NCBI RefSeq assembly: GCF_016864575.1 | Contig: NZ_CP044125.1 | Span: forward strand, 1,886,501-1,950,500 | Length of the DNA: 64,000 bases | Source: Rhizobium sp. BG4 | Lineage (GTDB): Bacteria > Pseudomonadota > Alphaproteobacteria > Rhizobiales > Rhizobiaceae | Direction: 5' to 3' | Part shown: piece by piece, positions 37,627-46,823 of the stretch | How the letters are laid out: the number at the start of each line of letters is the position of its first letter | Position numbering within the stretch: the first letter of the stretch is position 1 | The notes under the pieces: generated by a model | What the model was told of the DNA's origin: nothing | What the model saw: only the letters and a program-made list of their open reading frames with translations | The model's database searches: none | Program-made: the position numbers and the translations under genes

Positions 37627-37660
37627 GTTGCGGCCAAAAGGGAAACCTTTTGGCCGCAAC
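37627..37660 (+). other. Large GNRA-capped hairpin between ndvB and opgC
   Basis: Perfect 15-base stem GTTGCGGCCAAAAGG/CCTTTTGGCCGCAAC closed by a GAAA tetraloop, 32 bases after the ndvB stop and 33 before the opgC start. No T-run follows, so a stabilising or attenuating structure is more likely than a simple terminator. A frame that starts inside it (37628) is disregarded. Confidence 0.75.
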
Positions 37661-37693
37661 TGCGTTTGCAAATCGGAACCAGGAGAGACATTC

Positions 37694-38902
37694 ATGGCGA
37701 CTACGCCGGAAAAGACGATCGGCGCTGAGCGCGTGTCACCGTCCGCGGCCCGGCCGCAACGCGATACAAGACTGGATGTATTGCGCGGGCTGGCCCTGAT
37801 CACGATCTTCATCAATCACGTCCCCGGGCAGATTTTCGAATATGTGACGACGAAGAACTTCGGCTTCTCCGATGCTGCCGAAGCCTTCGTGCTGATCTCG
37901 GGTATTGCCGTCGGCCTTGCCTATGGATCGGGCTTCAAGTTCGGCCGCAGGCTGGAGATGGCGAAGAAGGCCGTCAAGCGCGCCTTCACGCTCTATCTTG
38001 CCCATATGATCACCACCTTCATCACGCTGGCGCTGTTCATCTGCGGCGCCTGGCTGTTCCATCGGCCGGGGCTGCTGGTGGAGATCAATATCCTGGCGGT
38101 GCTGACCAACCTCAAGGAAGGTATTCCGGCGCTGCTGCTGCTCGGCCATCAGATCGGCTACAACAACATCCTGCCGATGTATGGCGCGCTGATGCTGATG
38201 GTGCCGATCATCCTGCTGCTGAACTCTTGGCACCCCTTGCTGGCGCTTACTGTCTCGGGCACCGTATGGTTCGTCTCGGGCATCTACCAGATCGCCCCGC
38301 ACAACATGATCATCGCCGACTACTGGTTCCTGAACCCGCTGTCGTGGCAGTTCATCTTCACGATCGGCATTGTCGGCATGATGCATGTGAAGCGTGGCGG
38401 CAGGCTGCCGCGCCATCCCGTCCTGTTCATGCTTGCATCGGGCTATGTGGCGCTGTCCTTTGCCTGGGTCGTCGGTCATCTCTGGGATCTCGGTAATGCG
38501 CTGGCGGCGCTTGGCCTGCCCGCCGTTCTCACCGGCTTCGACAAGACCTTCCTGTCGCTGCCGCGTCTGCTGCATGTGCTGGCGCTGACCTATCTGGTCA
38601 TCAATATCCCGGCTCTGTCGCGTCTGCTACGTCGTCCGGCTGATCATCCGCTGACGATCCTTGGCCGCCACTCGCTGAACATCTTCGTTGCCGGCACGAT
38701 CCTGGCGATGGCTGGTCAGGTGCTGCTCTATGTCACCAATCGCGACCAGTTTATCGGCCCGATGTTCGTGATCGCCGGTCTTTCGGCCCAGTTCGCCTAT
38801 GCCTACCATCTGGAGCGCAAGCGCCTGGATGCGAAGGTGAAGCCGGTGATGGCGCGCACGGCGGTGCCGGTCGCCATCCGGGTCGGCGATGGCCGGAAAT
38901 AA
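37694..38902 (+). CDS. opgC: OpgC-type integral membrane protein, probable glucan succinyl/acyl transferase
   Basis: 402 residues with about ten membrane helices. The N-terminal TRLDVLRGLALITIFINHVPG, with its Arg and His in helix 1, and the block FGFSDAAEAFVLISGIAVGLAYG define the OpgC family, distant relatives of acyltransferase 3 proteins. OpgC adds succinyl groups to osmoregulated periplasmic glucans in Rhodobacter and, as Cgm, to cyclic glucans in Brucella. Placement right behind ndvB supports anionic substitution of the cyclic glucan here. ATG 37694 has AGGAGA eight bases upstream and avoids the hairpin. Confidence 0.85.
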   Translation: MATTPEKTIGAERVSPSAARPQRDTRLDVLRGLALITIFINHVPGQIFEYVTTKNFGFSDAAEAFVLISGIAVGLAYGSGFKFGRRLEMAKKAVKRAFTLYLAHMITTFITLALFICGAWLFHRPGLLVEINILAVLTNLKEGIPALLLLGHQIGYNNILPMYGALMLMVPIILLLNSWHPLLALTVSGTVWFVSGIYQIAPHNMIIADYWFLNPLSWQFIFTIGIVGMMHVKRGGRLPRHPVLFMLASGYVALSFAWVVGHLWDLGNALAALGLPAVLTGFDKTFLSLPRLLHVLALTYLVINIPALSRLLRRPADHPLTILGRHSLNIFVAGTILAMAGQVLLYVTNRDQFIGPMFVIAGLSAQFAYAYHLERKRLDAKVKPVMARTAVPVAIRVGDGRK

Positions 38903-38952
38903 GCTGCAGGGATCGATGTGGTGCCAATGGCCGGCGGGGCTCTCTCCGCCGG

Positions 38953-39306
38953 CTACTTTTTATGCGCGAGAATGTTGATGTGGCGGCCGAAGGGATCGCG
39001 GACATAGAAGCGGCGGACTCCCCACGGCTCGTCGGCGGGGCCATAGACGATCTCGAAGTCTGCCTTCCTGATGTCTTCAAGCACGGCATCGACATCATCC
39101 ACCTCGATGGAGAGATCGGGCACATCCGTACCGGACCCGCCCTCGCTGGCGATGCTGACTTGCACCTGCATGGCAGTGGCATTGCCATAGGTGACGATCC
39201 AGCCGTGATCCATCAGCAGATCGAGCCCAAGGATGTCGCCGTAGAAGCGCTGCGCCAGCGACAGGTCACCGGCGGCGATGTTGGTGATGATGCGGCGAAC
39301 GGCCAA
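38953..39306 (-). CDS. VOC (glyoxalase/bleomycin-resistance) family protein
   Basis: 117 residues forming one vicinal-oxygen-chelate domain of two beta-alpha-beta3 units: IITNIAAGDLSLAQRFYGDILGLDLLMDHGW, then DLSIEVDDVDAVLEDIRKADFEIVYGPADEPWGVRRFYVRDPFGRHINILAHK. The FYVRDPFGRHINI segment gives the usual C-terminal metal ligands. The substrate is unknown; relatives bind antibiotics or detoxify methylglyoxal adducts. It is convergent with opgC and upstream of ndvA on the same strand but 298 bases from it. Confidence 0.85.
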   Translation of the reverse strand: MAVRRIITNIAAGDLSLAQRFYGDILGLDLLMDHGWIVTYGNATAMQVQVSIASEGGSGTDVPDLSIEVDDVDAVLEDIRKADFEIVYGPADEPWGVRRFYVRDPFGRHINILAHKK

Positions 39307-39550
39307 AGCTGCTTCCTCCGCGCCAAATGCGCGGAGCCGATGCTAGCGGCTTTCACCATGCGATTAAAGCATTGGGAGTGCTTGGAATCACCTGCGTGAT
39401 GCCTGTGATCACCGGCCGGTTATGTGAGGCATCGAGCTAGCTCTTGCGAACTGCTCAGAGTGCTAGATCGCGCGATCAATCCGGCGACCGCGAAGCAGCG
39501 GTATCGGAAGTGAGCCTTAGGCTAAGGAGCACGCAAACCAGAGCGCAAAA

Positions 39551-39580
39551 GAAAAGGCCGGAAGGTGATCCTTCCGGCCT
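39551..39580 (-). terminator. Terminator of ndvA
   Basis: Stem GGCCGGAAGG/CCTTCCGGCC, loop ATCA on the minus strand, followed by TTTTCTTTT. It starts about 25 bases past the ndvA stop. The remainder of 39307-39604 holds no gene. Confidence 0.88.
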
Positions 39581-39604
39581 TTGCATTTCGGTGCGGCTGT
39601 CGCC

Positions 39605-41368
39605 TTATGCAGCTTCGGTGGCGTGTGCTTTGCGGACTTCGTCGTCCGTGAGGATGCCGCTGGCGCGGAGCAGGGCGGCGAAGCGGCCGTTGCTCTGGCT
39701 GAGCTCGTCGAAGCTGCCCTGCTCGACGATCCGGCCATTGTCGAGGAACAGCACCTTGTCGGCCTCCCGGACCGTCGACAGACGGTGGGCGATGATGAAG
39801 GTGGTGCGGTTCTGGCGCAGGTTGTCGATGGCGGCCTTCACGCGATTTTCCGTTTCGACGTCGAGCGCGCTGGTCGCCTCGTCGAGCACGAGGATCGGCG
39901 CGTCCTTCAGGATGGCGCGGGCGATCGCGATACGCTGACGCTCACCACCCGAGAGACGGTTGCCGCGCTCGCCGACATGCGTGTCGTACTGGTCTTCGCG
40001 CGTCTCGATGAAGTCGGCAGCTGCAGCAGCTTCCGCTGCCTGGCGCATTTCTTCCTCGCTGGCGCCCTCGCGGCCGAGGCGGATGTTGTCACTGATCGAA
40101 CGATTCAGCAGACCGGCATCCTGGAACACGGTTGCGATGAAGCGGCGCAGCGACTTGCGGGTCACCTTGGTGATGTCATGGCCATCGACGAGGATCTGGC
40201 CGCTGTCGGGGTCGTAGACGCGCTGCAGCAGGTTGACGAGCGTCGTCTTGCCGGCGCCGGTCGGGCCGACGATCGCGATCGTCTGGCCGGCCTTGGCCTT
40301 GAAGTTGACGTTGTGCAGGCCCTGCGACGAGTTACCGAAGCCGAAGGAGACGTCGCGGAATTCGACTTCGCCCTTGACGTCCTTGATGTCGGCATTGCCG
40401 GCAGGCTCTTCACGGTCACGAACGGAGTCTTCGAGGACATAGAAGTCTTCGAGCTTCGAGCGGGCTTCAAAAATCTGCGTGGCGAACTGGCGCATCTGGT
40501 CGAGACGCGAGATCAGCAGGTTGGCAAAGCCGATGAAGGCAATGACGTCACCGATCTTGATTTCGCCAGCCTGCACCAGCAGCGTGCCGATGACGAGGAT
40601 GACCATCATGGCGATCGTGGAAGCCATGCGATTCAGCGCGCCGGCAATAGCCCACCAGTCGAGAACCGGATACTGGGCCTGCAGAAGGCGATCAGTAAAG
40701 CCCTTCAGAGCCTTGGTTTCAGCTTCGATACGGTTGTAGCTGTGCAGCACCGAAACGTTGCTGATCGAGTCGCTGACATGCGAAAAGACGGTGTGGTAGT
40801 GGTTTTCGACCGAAGCCTGACCATCCTTCGTGCGGCTCATGACCACACGGCCGATCGCCCAGTAGGCTGCGCCGAGCACCAGCAGCACGATCGACAGGCG
40901 ATAGTCCATCGAGATGGCGGTCGGGATCAGCAGGCCGATAGCGACAGCAGTCGCAAGGTGGTTGCGCATGAATTCGAGCCAGAGGCCGAACAGCGTCTCG
41001 CAGGCGCGCAGCAGCGTATGCAGCGCGTTGGACGTGCCACGCTGATGATGCCAGGAGAGCGGCATGGAAATGATGCGGCCGAAGGCTTCGGTCAGAAGCG
41101 TGGCGCGCCGGCCATGCGCCAGCCTGTCAGCCTCGCGGGCGACGAGCACGAAGGCGATGGTGTTGAAGACGGCGAAACCGGCCCACATGAACAGGATCGG
41201 CTTCACTTCGCCCTTGCCGGAGATGGCATCGATAATGCGGCCGAAGAGGATCGGTTCCGCGATGGTGATGGCTGCCAGAACAATGTTGGCAACGACCACC
41301 AGGGATACGCGGAGCTTGTAGGCGCCAAGGTAGCGCAAAGCTCTTGCATAGACCTTGAATAGCGACAC
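39605..41368 (-). CDS. ndvA: Cyclic beta-1,2-glucan exporter NdvA (ChvA), ABC permease-ATPase
   Basis: 587 residues. A six-helix ABC exporter membrane domain (about 1-320) is fused to an ATPase with Walker A GPTGAGKTTL, signature [16 protein letters not shown] and Walker B ILVLDEATSALD. It moves cyclic beta-1,2-glucan from cytoplasm to periplasm. I chose GTG 41368 (VSLFKVYARALRYL), preceded by AGAGGT at seven bases, since it gives the conserved NdvA N-terminus; an ATG at 41395 is the longer alternative. Divergent from expR, the order known from S. meliloti. Confidence 0.95.
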   Translation of the reverse strand: MSLFKVYARALRYLGAYKLRVSLVVVANIVLAAITIAEPILFGRIIDAISGKGEVKPILFMWAGFAVFNTIAFVLVAREADRLAHGRRATLLTEAFGRIISMPLSWHHQRGTSNALHTLLRACETLFGLWLEFMRNHLATAVAIGLLIPTAISMDYRLSIVLLVLGAAYWAIGRVVMSRTKDGQASVENHYHTVFSHVSDSISNVSVLHSYNRIEAETKALKGFTDRLLQAQYPVLDWWAIAGALNRMASTIAMMVILVIGTLLVQAGEIKIGDVIAFIGFANLLISRLDQMRQFATQIFEARSKLEDFYVLEDSVRDREEPAGNADIKDVKGEVEFRDVSFGFGNSSQGLHNVNFKAKAGQTIAIVGPTGAGKTTLVNLLQRVYDPDSGQILVDGHDITKVTRKSLRRFIATVFQDAGLLNRSISDNIRLGREGASEEEMRQAAEAAAAADFIETREDQYDTHVGERGNRLSGGERQRIAIARAILKDAPILVLDEATSALDVETENRVKAAIDNLRQNRTTFIIAHRLSTVREADKVLFLDNGRIVEQGSFDELSQSNGRFAALLRASGILTDDEVRKAHATEAA

Positions 41369-41586
41369 AGCAGTACCTCTTTTGTGCATCTGCAAAACGG
41401 GATGCTGCGACGCTACTAAAATCTACCTGAACCGGCGATTAACACCGCGTTCACGCACCGCTTTTTTCGACATTGTGACAGCAGGGTGCGACGAGATGAC
41501 ATCGGTTGAAAACTGTTCAATGGACAACAGTCGTGACAATTTTCGCTTGCATTTGGAAGGTCATACGTCACACCATAAAGCATACG

Positions 41587-41604
41587 GGTTAAAATGATTA
41601 AACC
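41587..41604. promoter_or_regulatory. Dyad upstream of expR
   Basis: GGTT-AAAATGATTA-AACC is an imperfect inverted repeat (GGTTnAA...TTnAACC) 81-98 bases before the expR start. Another dyad, ACTGTT/AACAGT with an eight-base spacer, is at 41512-41531. Either could be an operator in the ndvA-expR divergent region (41369-41684); neither matches a lux box that I can recognise. Confidence 0.3.
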
Positions 41605-41684
41605 GAAGACCGTTGAGATGCCGGCTGCGTTTTTTGCCGGTCGACGGCCCTCAACCGCACGCCCTTTTCGGGCAGGGGGCATTT

Positions 41685-42425
41685 GTGAATATTCATTCGT
41701 TGATTCAATTGCTTGTCGTTATCGAGGAATGCAAGAAGATCGAACGTGTGGTCGAGGAGCTTGAGAATGTTCTGCATTCCTATGGCTTTGAATATTTCGT
41801 TCTTCTGCGTCACCCGAAGCGCAGCGTCGATCCCTGGGGCGCCGTGCTCGCCGGCGACTGGCCGGAGAAATGGACGCAGGTTTATGCAACCAAGAAATAT
41901 TTCCTGATCGATCCGACCGTTCGCTATCTCGGACAGACGAGCCGCCCCTTCCGCTGGCAGGAAGCGCTCGCCGCCTATCGCCGAGACCCGCATCAGCGCC
42001 GGATGGAGCAGATGATGAACGACGCTGCCCAGCATGGGCTGAGCGATGGCTATGTGCTTCCCGTCCACGGCCGCAGCGGTCTGCTCGGCAGCCTCAGCAT
42101 CGGCGGCGTGCCCGTCGATCTGTCTCCGGTGGAGCTTTCGCTGTTTTGCACCGTGACGCACAAGGCCTTCTGGCGGCTCTTGGAATTGCGGGGCGAGGCG
42201 GAGGCTTTGGACAGCCCGACGCTGATGGAAACGCCGCTGACACGGCGCGAACTGGAGATCCTGCATTATCTCGCCGACGGCATGACCTCGATCGAGATCA
42301 GCAAGTTGCTGAGCATCTCCAACCACACCGTCGACTGGTACATGAACGGAATTCAGGACAAACTGAAGGCCAAAAACCGCCAGCAGGCCGTCGCTTTGGC
42401 CTTTAGATACGGCTTAATTACCTGA
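41685..42425 (+). CDS. expR: LuxR-family quorum-sensing regulator ExpR
   Basis: 246 residues, GTG start (VNIHSLIQLLVVIEECKK). N-terminal autoinducer-binding domain: YGFEYFVLLRHPKRS, GDWPEKW, YLI-type FLIDPTVRYL and RPFRWQEAL match conserved acyl-homoserine-lactone pocket positions. C-terminal LuxR helix-turn-helix: LTRRELEILHYLADGMTSIEIS and SNHTVDWYMNGIQDKL. No cognate luxI gene is nearby, so it is a LuxR solo. Its place between ndvA and pyc is, as I recall, that of expR in S. meliloti, where it controls exopolysaccharide and motility; the symbol rests on that synteny and the matching length. Confidence 0.82.
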   Translation: MNIHSLIQLLVVIEECKKIERVVEELENVLHSYGFEYFVLLRHPKRSVDPWGAVLAGDWPEKWTQVYATKKYFLIDPTVRYLGQTSRPFRWQEALAAYRRDPHQRRMEQMMNDAAQHGLSDGYVLPVHGRSGLLGSLSIGGVPVDLSPVELSLFCTVTHKAFWRLLELRGEAEALDSPTLMETPLTRRELEILHYLADGMTSIEISKLLSISNHTVDWYMNGIQDKLKAKNRQQAVALAFRYGLIT

Positions 42426-42542
42426 TGGCGGAGAAATTCTATTTCGTGGCGGCAAGGGAAATTGAACTTTCTGTAACAGCACGTTAAGAATTCTCTTCGC
42501 GGGTGCAGCATTGCCCGCGTCCCGTGCTTTGAGGAGAGTGCA

Positions 42543-45500
42543 TTGCCCATATCCAAGATTCTTGTCGCCAACCGCTCCGAAATTGCCATCCGCGTGTTCC
42601 GCGCGGCCAACGAGCTCGGGATAAAAACGGTCGCGATATGGGCAGAGGAAGACAAACTCGCGCTGCACCGCTTCAAGGCGGACGAAAGCTATCAGGTCGG
42701 CCGCGGGCCGCATCTCGAGCGTGATCTCGGGCCGATCGAGAGCTATCTGTCGATCGATGAAGTGATCCGTGTTGCCAAGCTATCCGGCGCTGACGCCATT
42801 CATCCAGGCTACGGCCTGCTGTCGGAAAGCCCTGAATTCGTCGATGCCTGCAACAAGGCGGGCATCACCTTCATCGGTCCGCGGGCCGATACGATGCGCC
42901 AGCTCGGCAACAAGGTTGCAGCGCGCAATCTGGCGATCTCCGTCGGCGTTCCCGTTGTTCCGGCAACCGAGCCGCTTCCCGACGACATGAAGGAAGTTGC
43001 CCGCATGGCCGAGGAGATCGGCTATCCGGTGATGCTGAAGGCGTCCTGGGGCGGCGGTGGCCGCGGTATGCGCGCGATCCGCGATCCGAAGGATCTCGCC
43101 CGCGAAGTGACCGAAGCCAAGCGCGAAGCGATGGCCGCCTTCGGCAAGGACGAGGTCTATCTCGAAAAGCTCGTCGAGCGCGCCCGCCACGTCGAAAGCC
43201 AGATCCTTGGCGATACGCATGGCAATGTCGTGCATCTCTTCGAGCGCGATTGCTCCATCCAGCGCCGTAACCAGAAGGTCGTCGAGCGCGCGCCGGCACC
43301 TTATCTCAGCGAAGCGCAGCGCCAGGAGCTCGCCGCCTACTCGCTGAAGATCGCCGAGGCGACCAACTATGTCGGCGCCGGCACTGTCGAATATCTGATG
43401 GATGCCGATACCGGCAAATTCTACTTCATCGAAGTCAATCCGCGCATCCAGGTCGAGCACACGGTCACCGAAGTTGTCACCGGCATCGATATCGTCAAGG
43501 CGCAGATCCATATTCTCGATGGCTTTGCGATCGGCACCCCTGAGTCGGGCGTGCCCAAGCAGGCCGATATCCGCCTCAACGGTCATGCGCTGCAGTGCCG
43601 CATCACCACCGAGGATCCGGAGCATAACTTCATTCCGGATTATGGCCGTATCACCGCCTACCGCTCGGCATCGGGCTTCGGTATCCGGCTTGACGGCGGC
43701 ACGTCTTATTCGGGCGCGATCATCACGCGGTATTACGATCCGCTGCTCGTCAAGGTAACGGCCTGGGCGCCGAACCCGTCGGAAGCGATCTCGCGTATGG
43801 ACCGCGCGCTGCGCGAATTCCGTATCCGCGGCGTCGCCACCAACCTGACCTTCCTGGAAGCGATCATCACGCATCCGAAGTTCCGCGATAACAGCTACAC
43901 GACGCGCTTCATCGACTCGACGCCGGAGCTCTTCCAGCAGGTCAAGCGCCAGGACCGCGCCACCAAGCTCCTGACCTATTTGGCCGATGTGACCGTCAAC
44001 GGTCATCCGGAAGCCAAGGACCGGCCGAAGCCCTCGGCCGACATTGCCGAGCCGGTCGTTCCCTATATCGAAGGCGGCAAGGTGCCGGATGGCACCAAGC
44101 AGCTGCTGGACAAGCTAGGCCCAAAGAAGTTCGGCGAGTGGATGCGCAACGAGAAGCGCGTGCTGATGACCGACACGACGATGCGTGACGGCCACCAGTC
44201 GCTGCTGGCAACGCGCATGCGCACTTATGACATTGCCCGGATCGCCAGCACCTATGCCCAGGCGCTGCCGAACCTCTTGTCGCTGGAGTGCTGGGGTGGC
44301 GCGACCTTCGACGTCTCCATGCGCTTCCTGACGGAAGATCCCTGGGAGCGTCTGTCGCAGGTGCGCGAGGCCGCGCCGAACCTGCTTCTGCAGATGCTGC
44401 TGCGCGGCGCCAACGGCGTCGGCTACAAGAACTACCCCGACAATGTCGTCAAATACTTCGTCCGCCAGGCCGCTGCCGGCGGTATCGACCTCTTCCGCGT
44501 TTTCGACTGCCTGAACTGGGTCGAGAACATGCGCGTCTCGATGGATGCGGTTGCCGAAGAGAACAAGCTTTGCGAAGCGGCGATCTGCTATACCGGCGAT
44601 ATCCTGAACTCGGCGCGCCCGAAATACGATCTGAAGTATTACACGGATCTCGCCGTCCAGCTGGAAAAGGCCGGTGCGCATATCATCGCGCTGAAGGACA
44701 TGGCGGGCCTCCTGAAGCCCGCCGCTGCCAAGGTTCTGTTCAAGGCGCTGCGCGAAGCGACCAGCCTGCCGATCCACTTCCACACGCATGATACCTCGGG
44801 TATCGCCGCCGCGACTGTTCTCGCCGCTGTCGATGCCGGTGTCGATGCTGTCGATGCGGCGATGGATGCGCTTTCGGGCAATACCTCGCAGCCCTGCCTC
44901 GGCTCGATCGTCGAAGCGCTGCGTGGTTCCGAGCGGGATCCGGGCCTCGATCCGGAATGGATCCGCCGCATTTCCTTCTATTGGGAAGCGGTGCGCCACC
45001 AGTACGCGGCCTTCGAGAGCGATCTCAAGGGTCCGGCATCCGAAGTCTACCTGCACGAAATGCCGGGTGGCCAGTTCACCAACCTCAAGGAACAGGCCCG
45101 CTCGCTCGGTCTCGAGACCCGCTGGCACAAGGTGGCGCAGGCCTATGCCGATGCCAACCAGATGTTCGGCGATATCGTCAAGGTGACGCCGTCCTCCAAG
45201 GTGGTCGGCGACATGGCGCTGATGATGGTGAGCCAGGACCTGACGGTCGCCGATGTCATCAATCCGGACAAGGAAGTGTCCTTCCCTGAATCTGTTGTCT
45301 CGATGCTGAAGGGCGACCTCGGTCAGCCGCCGTCGGGCTGGCCGGAAGCGCTGCAGAAGAAGGCGCTGAAGGGCGATGCACCCTATACGGTCCGTCCGGG
45401 CTCGCTGCTTGAAGACGCCGATCTCGATGCCGAGCGCAAGGCGATCGAAACCAAGCTGGAGCGTGAGGTCACCGACTTCGAATTTGCTTCCTACCTGATG

Positions 45501-46007
45501 TATCCGAAGGTCTTCACCGACTTCGCCTTTGCATCGGATACCTATGGCCCGGTCTCGGTTCTGCCGACGCCTGCCTATTTCTACGGTCTCGGTGACGGCG
45601 AAGAGCTGTTTGCCGATATCGAGAAGGGTAAGACGCTGGTCATCGTCAATCAGGCGATGAGCGGTACCGACAGCCAGGGCATGGTCACCGTGTTCTTCGA
45701 ACTCAATGGCCAGCCGCGCCGCATCAAGGTGCCGGATCGCGCCCATGGCGCATCGGGTGCCGCTGCCCGCCGCAAGGCGGAGCCTGGCAACGCCGCCCAT
45801 GTCGGCGCGCCGATGCCGGGCGTCATATCCCGCGTCTTCGTCTCGCCCGGCCAGGCGATCAATGCCGGCGACGTGCTCGTCTCGATTGAGGCGATGAAGA
45901 TGGAAACGGCGATCCACGCCGAGAAGGACGGCACGATTGCCGAAGTGCTCGTCAAGGCCGGCGATCAGATCGATGCCAAGGACCTGTTGGTCACCTACTC
46001 GGCCTAA
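42543..46007 (+). CDS. pyc: Pyruvate carboxylase
   Basis: 1154 residues, biotin-dependent enzyme making oxaloacetate from pyruvate and bicarbonate. Order: biotin carboxylase (about 1-460, ATP-grasp GGGGRGMR and EVNPRIQVEHTVTE), carboxyltransferase (about 535-805, DTTMRDGHQSLLATR and HFHTHDTSG metal His pair), the allosteric/tetramer domain, and a C-terminal biotinyl domain with EAMKMET (biotin Lys1119). A TTG at 42543 starts PISKILVANRSEIAIR, with GAGGAG upstream. It supplies anaplerotic oxaloacetate on sugars and so competes with PHB synthesis for carbon. Confidence 0.97.
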   Translation: MPISKILVANRSEIAIRVFRAANELGIKTVAIWAEEDKLALHRFKADESYQVGRGPHLERDLGPIESYLSIDEVIRVAKLSGADAIHPGYGLLSESPEFVDACNKAGITFIGPRADTMRQLGNKVAARNLAISVGVPVVPATEPLPDDMKEVARMAEEIGYPVMLKASWGGGGRGMRAIRDPKDLAREVTEAKREAMAAFGKDEVYLEKLVERARHVESQILGDTHGNVVHLFERDCSIQRRNQKVVERAPAPYLSEAQRQELAAYSLKIAEATNYVGAGTVEYLMDADTGKFYFIEVNPRIQVEHTVTEVVTGIDIVKAQIHILDGFAIGTPESGVPKQADIRLNGHALQCRITTEDPEHNFIPDYGRITAYRSASGFGIRLDGGTSYSGAIITRYYDPLLVKVTAWAPNPSEAISRMDRALREFRIRGVATNLTFLEAIITHPKFRDNSYTTRFIDSTPELFQQVKRQDRATKLLTYLADVTVNGHPEAKDRPKPSADIAEPVVPYIEGGKVPDGTKQLLDKLGPKKFGEWMRNEKRVLMTDTTMRDGHQSLLATRMRTYDIARIASTYAQALPNLLSLECWGGATFDVSMRFLTEDPWERLSQVREAAPNLLLQMLLRGANGVGYKNYPDNVVKYFVRQAAAGGIDLFRVFDCLNWVENMRVSMDAVAEENKLCEAAICYTGDILNSARPKYDLKYYTDLAVQLEKAGAHIIALKDMAGLLKPAAAKVLFKALREATSLPIHFHTHDTSGIAAATVLAAVDAGVDAVDAAMDALSGNTSQPCLGSIVEALRGSERDPGLDPEWIRRISFYWEAVRHQYAAFESDLKGPASEVYLHEMPGGQFTNLKEQARSLGLETRWHKVAQAYADANQMFGDIVKVTPSSKVVGDMALMMVSQDLTVADVINPDKEVSFPESVVSMLKGDLGQPPSGWPEALQKKALKGDAPYTVRPGSLLEDADLDAERKAIETKLEREVTDFEFASYLMYPKVFTDFAFASDTYGPVSVLPTPAYFYGLGDGEELFADIEKGKTLVIVNQAMSGTDSQGMVTVFFELNGQPRRIKVPDRAHGASGAAARRKAEPGNAAHVGAPMPGVISRVFVSPGQAINAGDVLVSIEAMKMETAIHAEKDGTIAEVLVKAGDQIDAKDLLVTYSA

Positions 46008-46016
46008 AGATTTGAG

Positions 46017-46041
46017 GGGCGGGCCTCAGGCCCGCCCTTTT
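46017..46041 (+). terminator. Terminator of pyc
   Basis: Stem GGGCGGGCC/GGCCCGCCC, loop TCA, then TTTT, ten bases past the stop. Confidence 0.92.
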
Positions 46042-46061
46042 CATTTGAAGAGTGCGGCCGC

Positions 46062-46823
46062 CTAGATATCGTAGGTATGGGCGGCGTTGATCGTCGAGAT
46101 GAAGCGCTTGGTGCGCTCGCGTTCTGGTGCGGTGAAGATCGATCTGGCGCTGCCGGTCTCGACCACGCTTCCGGCTTCCAGGAAGACGACGTTGTTGGCG
46201 ATCTTCGAGGCAAGGCGCAGGTCATGCGTCGCCATCACCATCGTCGTGCCTTCGCTGGCGAGCTTGCCGAGAACGTCGACGACTTCGGCAGACAGTTCCG
46301 GATCGAGCGCCGAGGTCGGCTCGTCGCAGAGCAGGACGCGAGGCGAAGGGGCGAGGGCGCGTGCGATTGCGACGCGCTGCTGCTGGCCGCCCGAGAGCGT
46401 TGCCGGCCAGGCGTCGGCCTTATGCGCCATGCCGACCTTGGTGAGCAGCTCCATGGCGCGTTCGCGGGACTTTTCCTTCGGCCAGCGCAGAACCGTGACG
46501 AGGCCTTCCATGACGTTTTCGATCGCGGTCTGATGCGGGAAGAGCTGGAAGTTCTGGAAGACCATGCCAGTCTGGCGGCGGATGCGCTGGATGGCCTGCC
46601 AGCCGGTCTTCTTGCCCGGCGCGAAGTCGAGCTTCTCGTCGCCGATACGGATTGCGCCCGCAGTCGGGATCTCAAGCAGGTTGATGCAGCGCAGCAGGGT
46701 GCTCTTGCCGCCGCCGGAAGGGCCGACGAGCGCGGTGACGCTACCTTCGGGAATGCTGATGCTGATATCCTTGAGGATGACGGCGTCGCCGAAGCGCTTT
46801 TCGATGTTGGAGAGCTCGATCAC
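46062..46823 (-). CDS. tcyN: Cystine-type amino acid ABC transporter ATP-binding protein
   Basis: 253 residues, GlnQ class: Walker A GPSGGGKSTLLR (about 33-44), QTGMVFQNFQLFPHQTAIENV, signature LSGGQQQRVAIARALA and Walker B VLLCDEPTSALDPELS. Its ATG overlaps the permease stop by four bases. The binding protein and permease of the same cluster resemble E. coli TcyJ and TcyL, hence the symbol; substrate assignment is by that similarity only. Confidence 0.88.
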   Translation of the reverse strand: MIELSNIEKRFGDAVILKDISISIPEGSVTALVGPSGGGKSTLLRCINLLEIPTAGAIRIGDEKLDFAPGKKTGWQAIQRIRRQTGMVFQNFQLFPHQTAIENVMEGLVTVLRWPKEKSRERAMELLTKVGMAHKADAWPATLSGGQQQRVAIARALAPSPRVLLCDEPTSALDPELSAEVVDVLGKLASEGTTMVMATHDLRLASKIANNVVFLEAGSVVETGSARSIFTAPERERTKRFISTINAAHTYDI

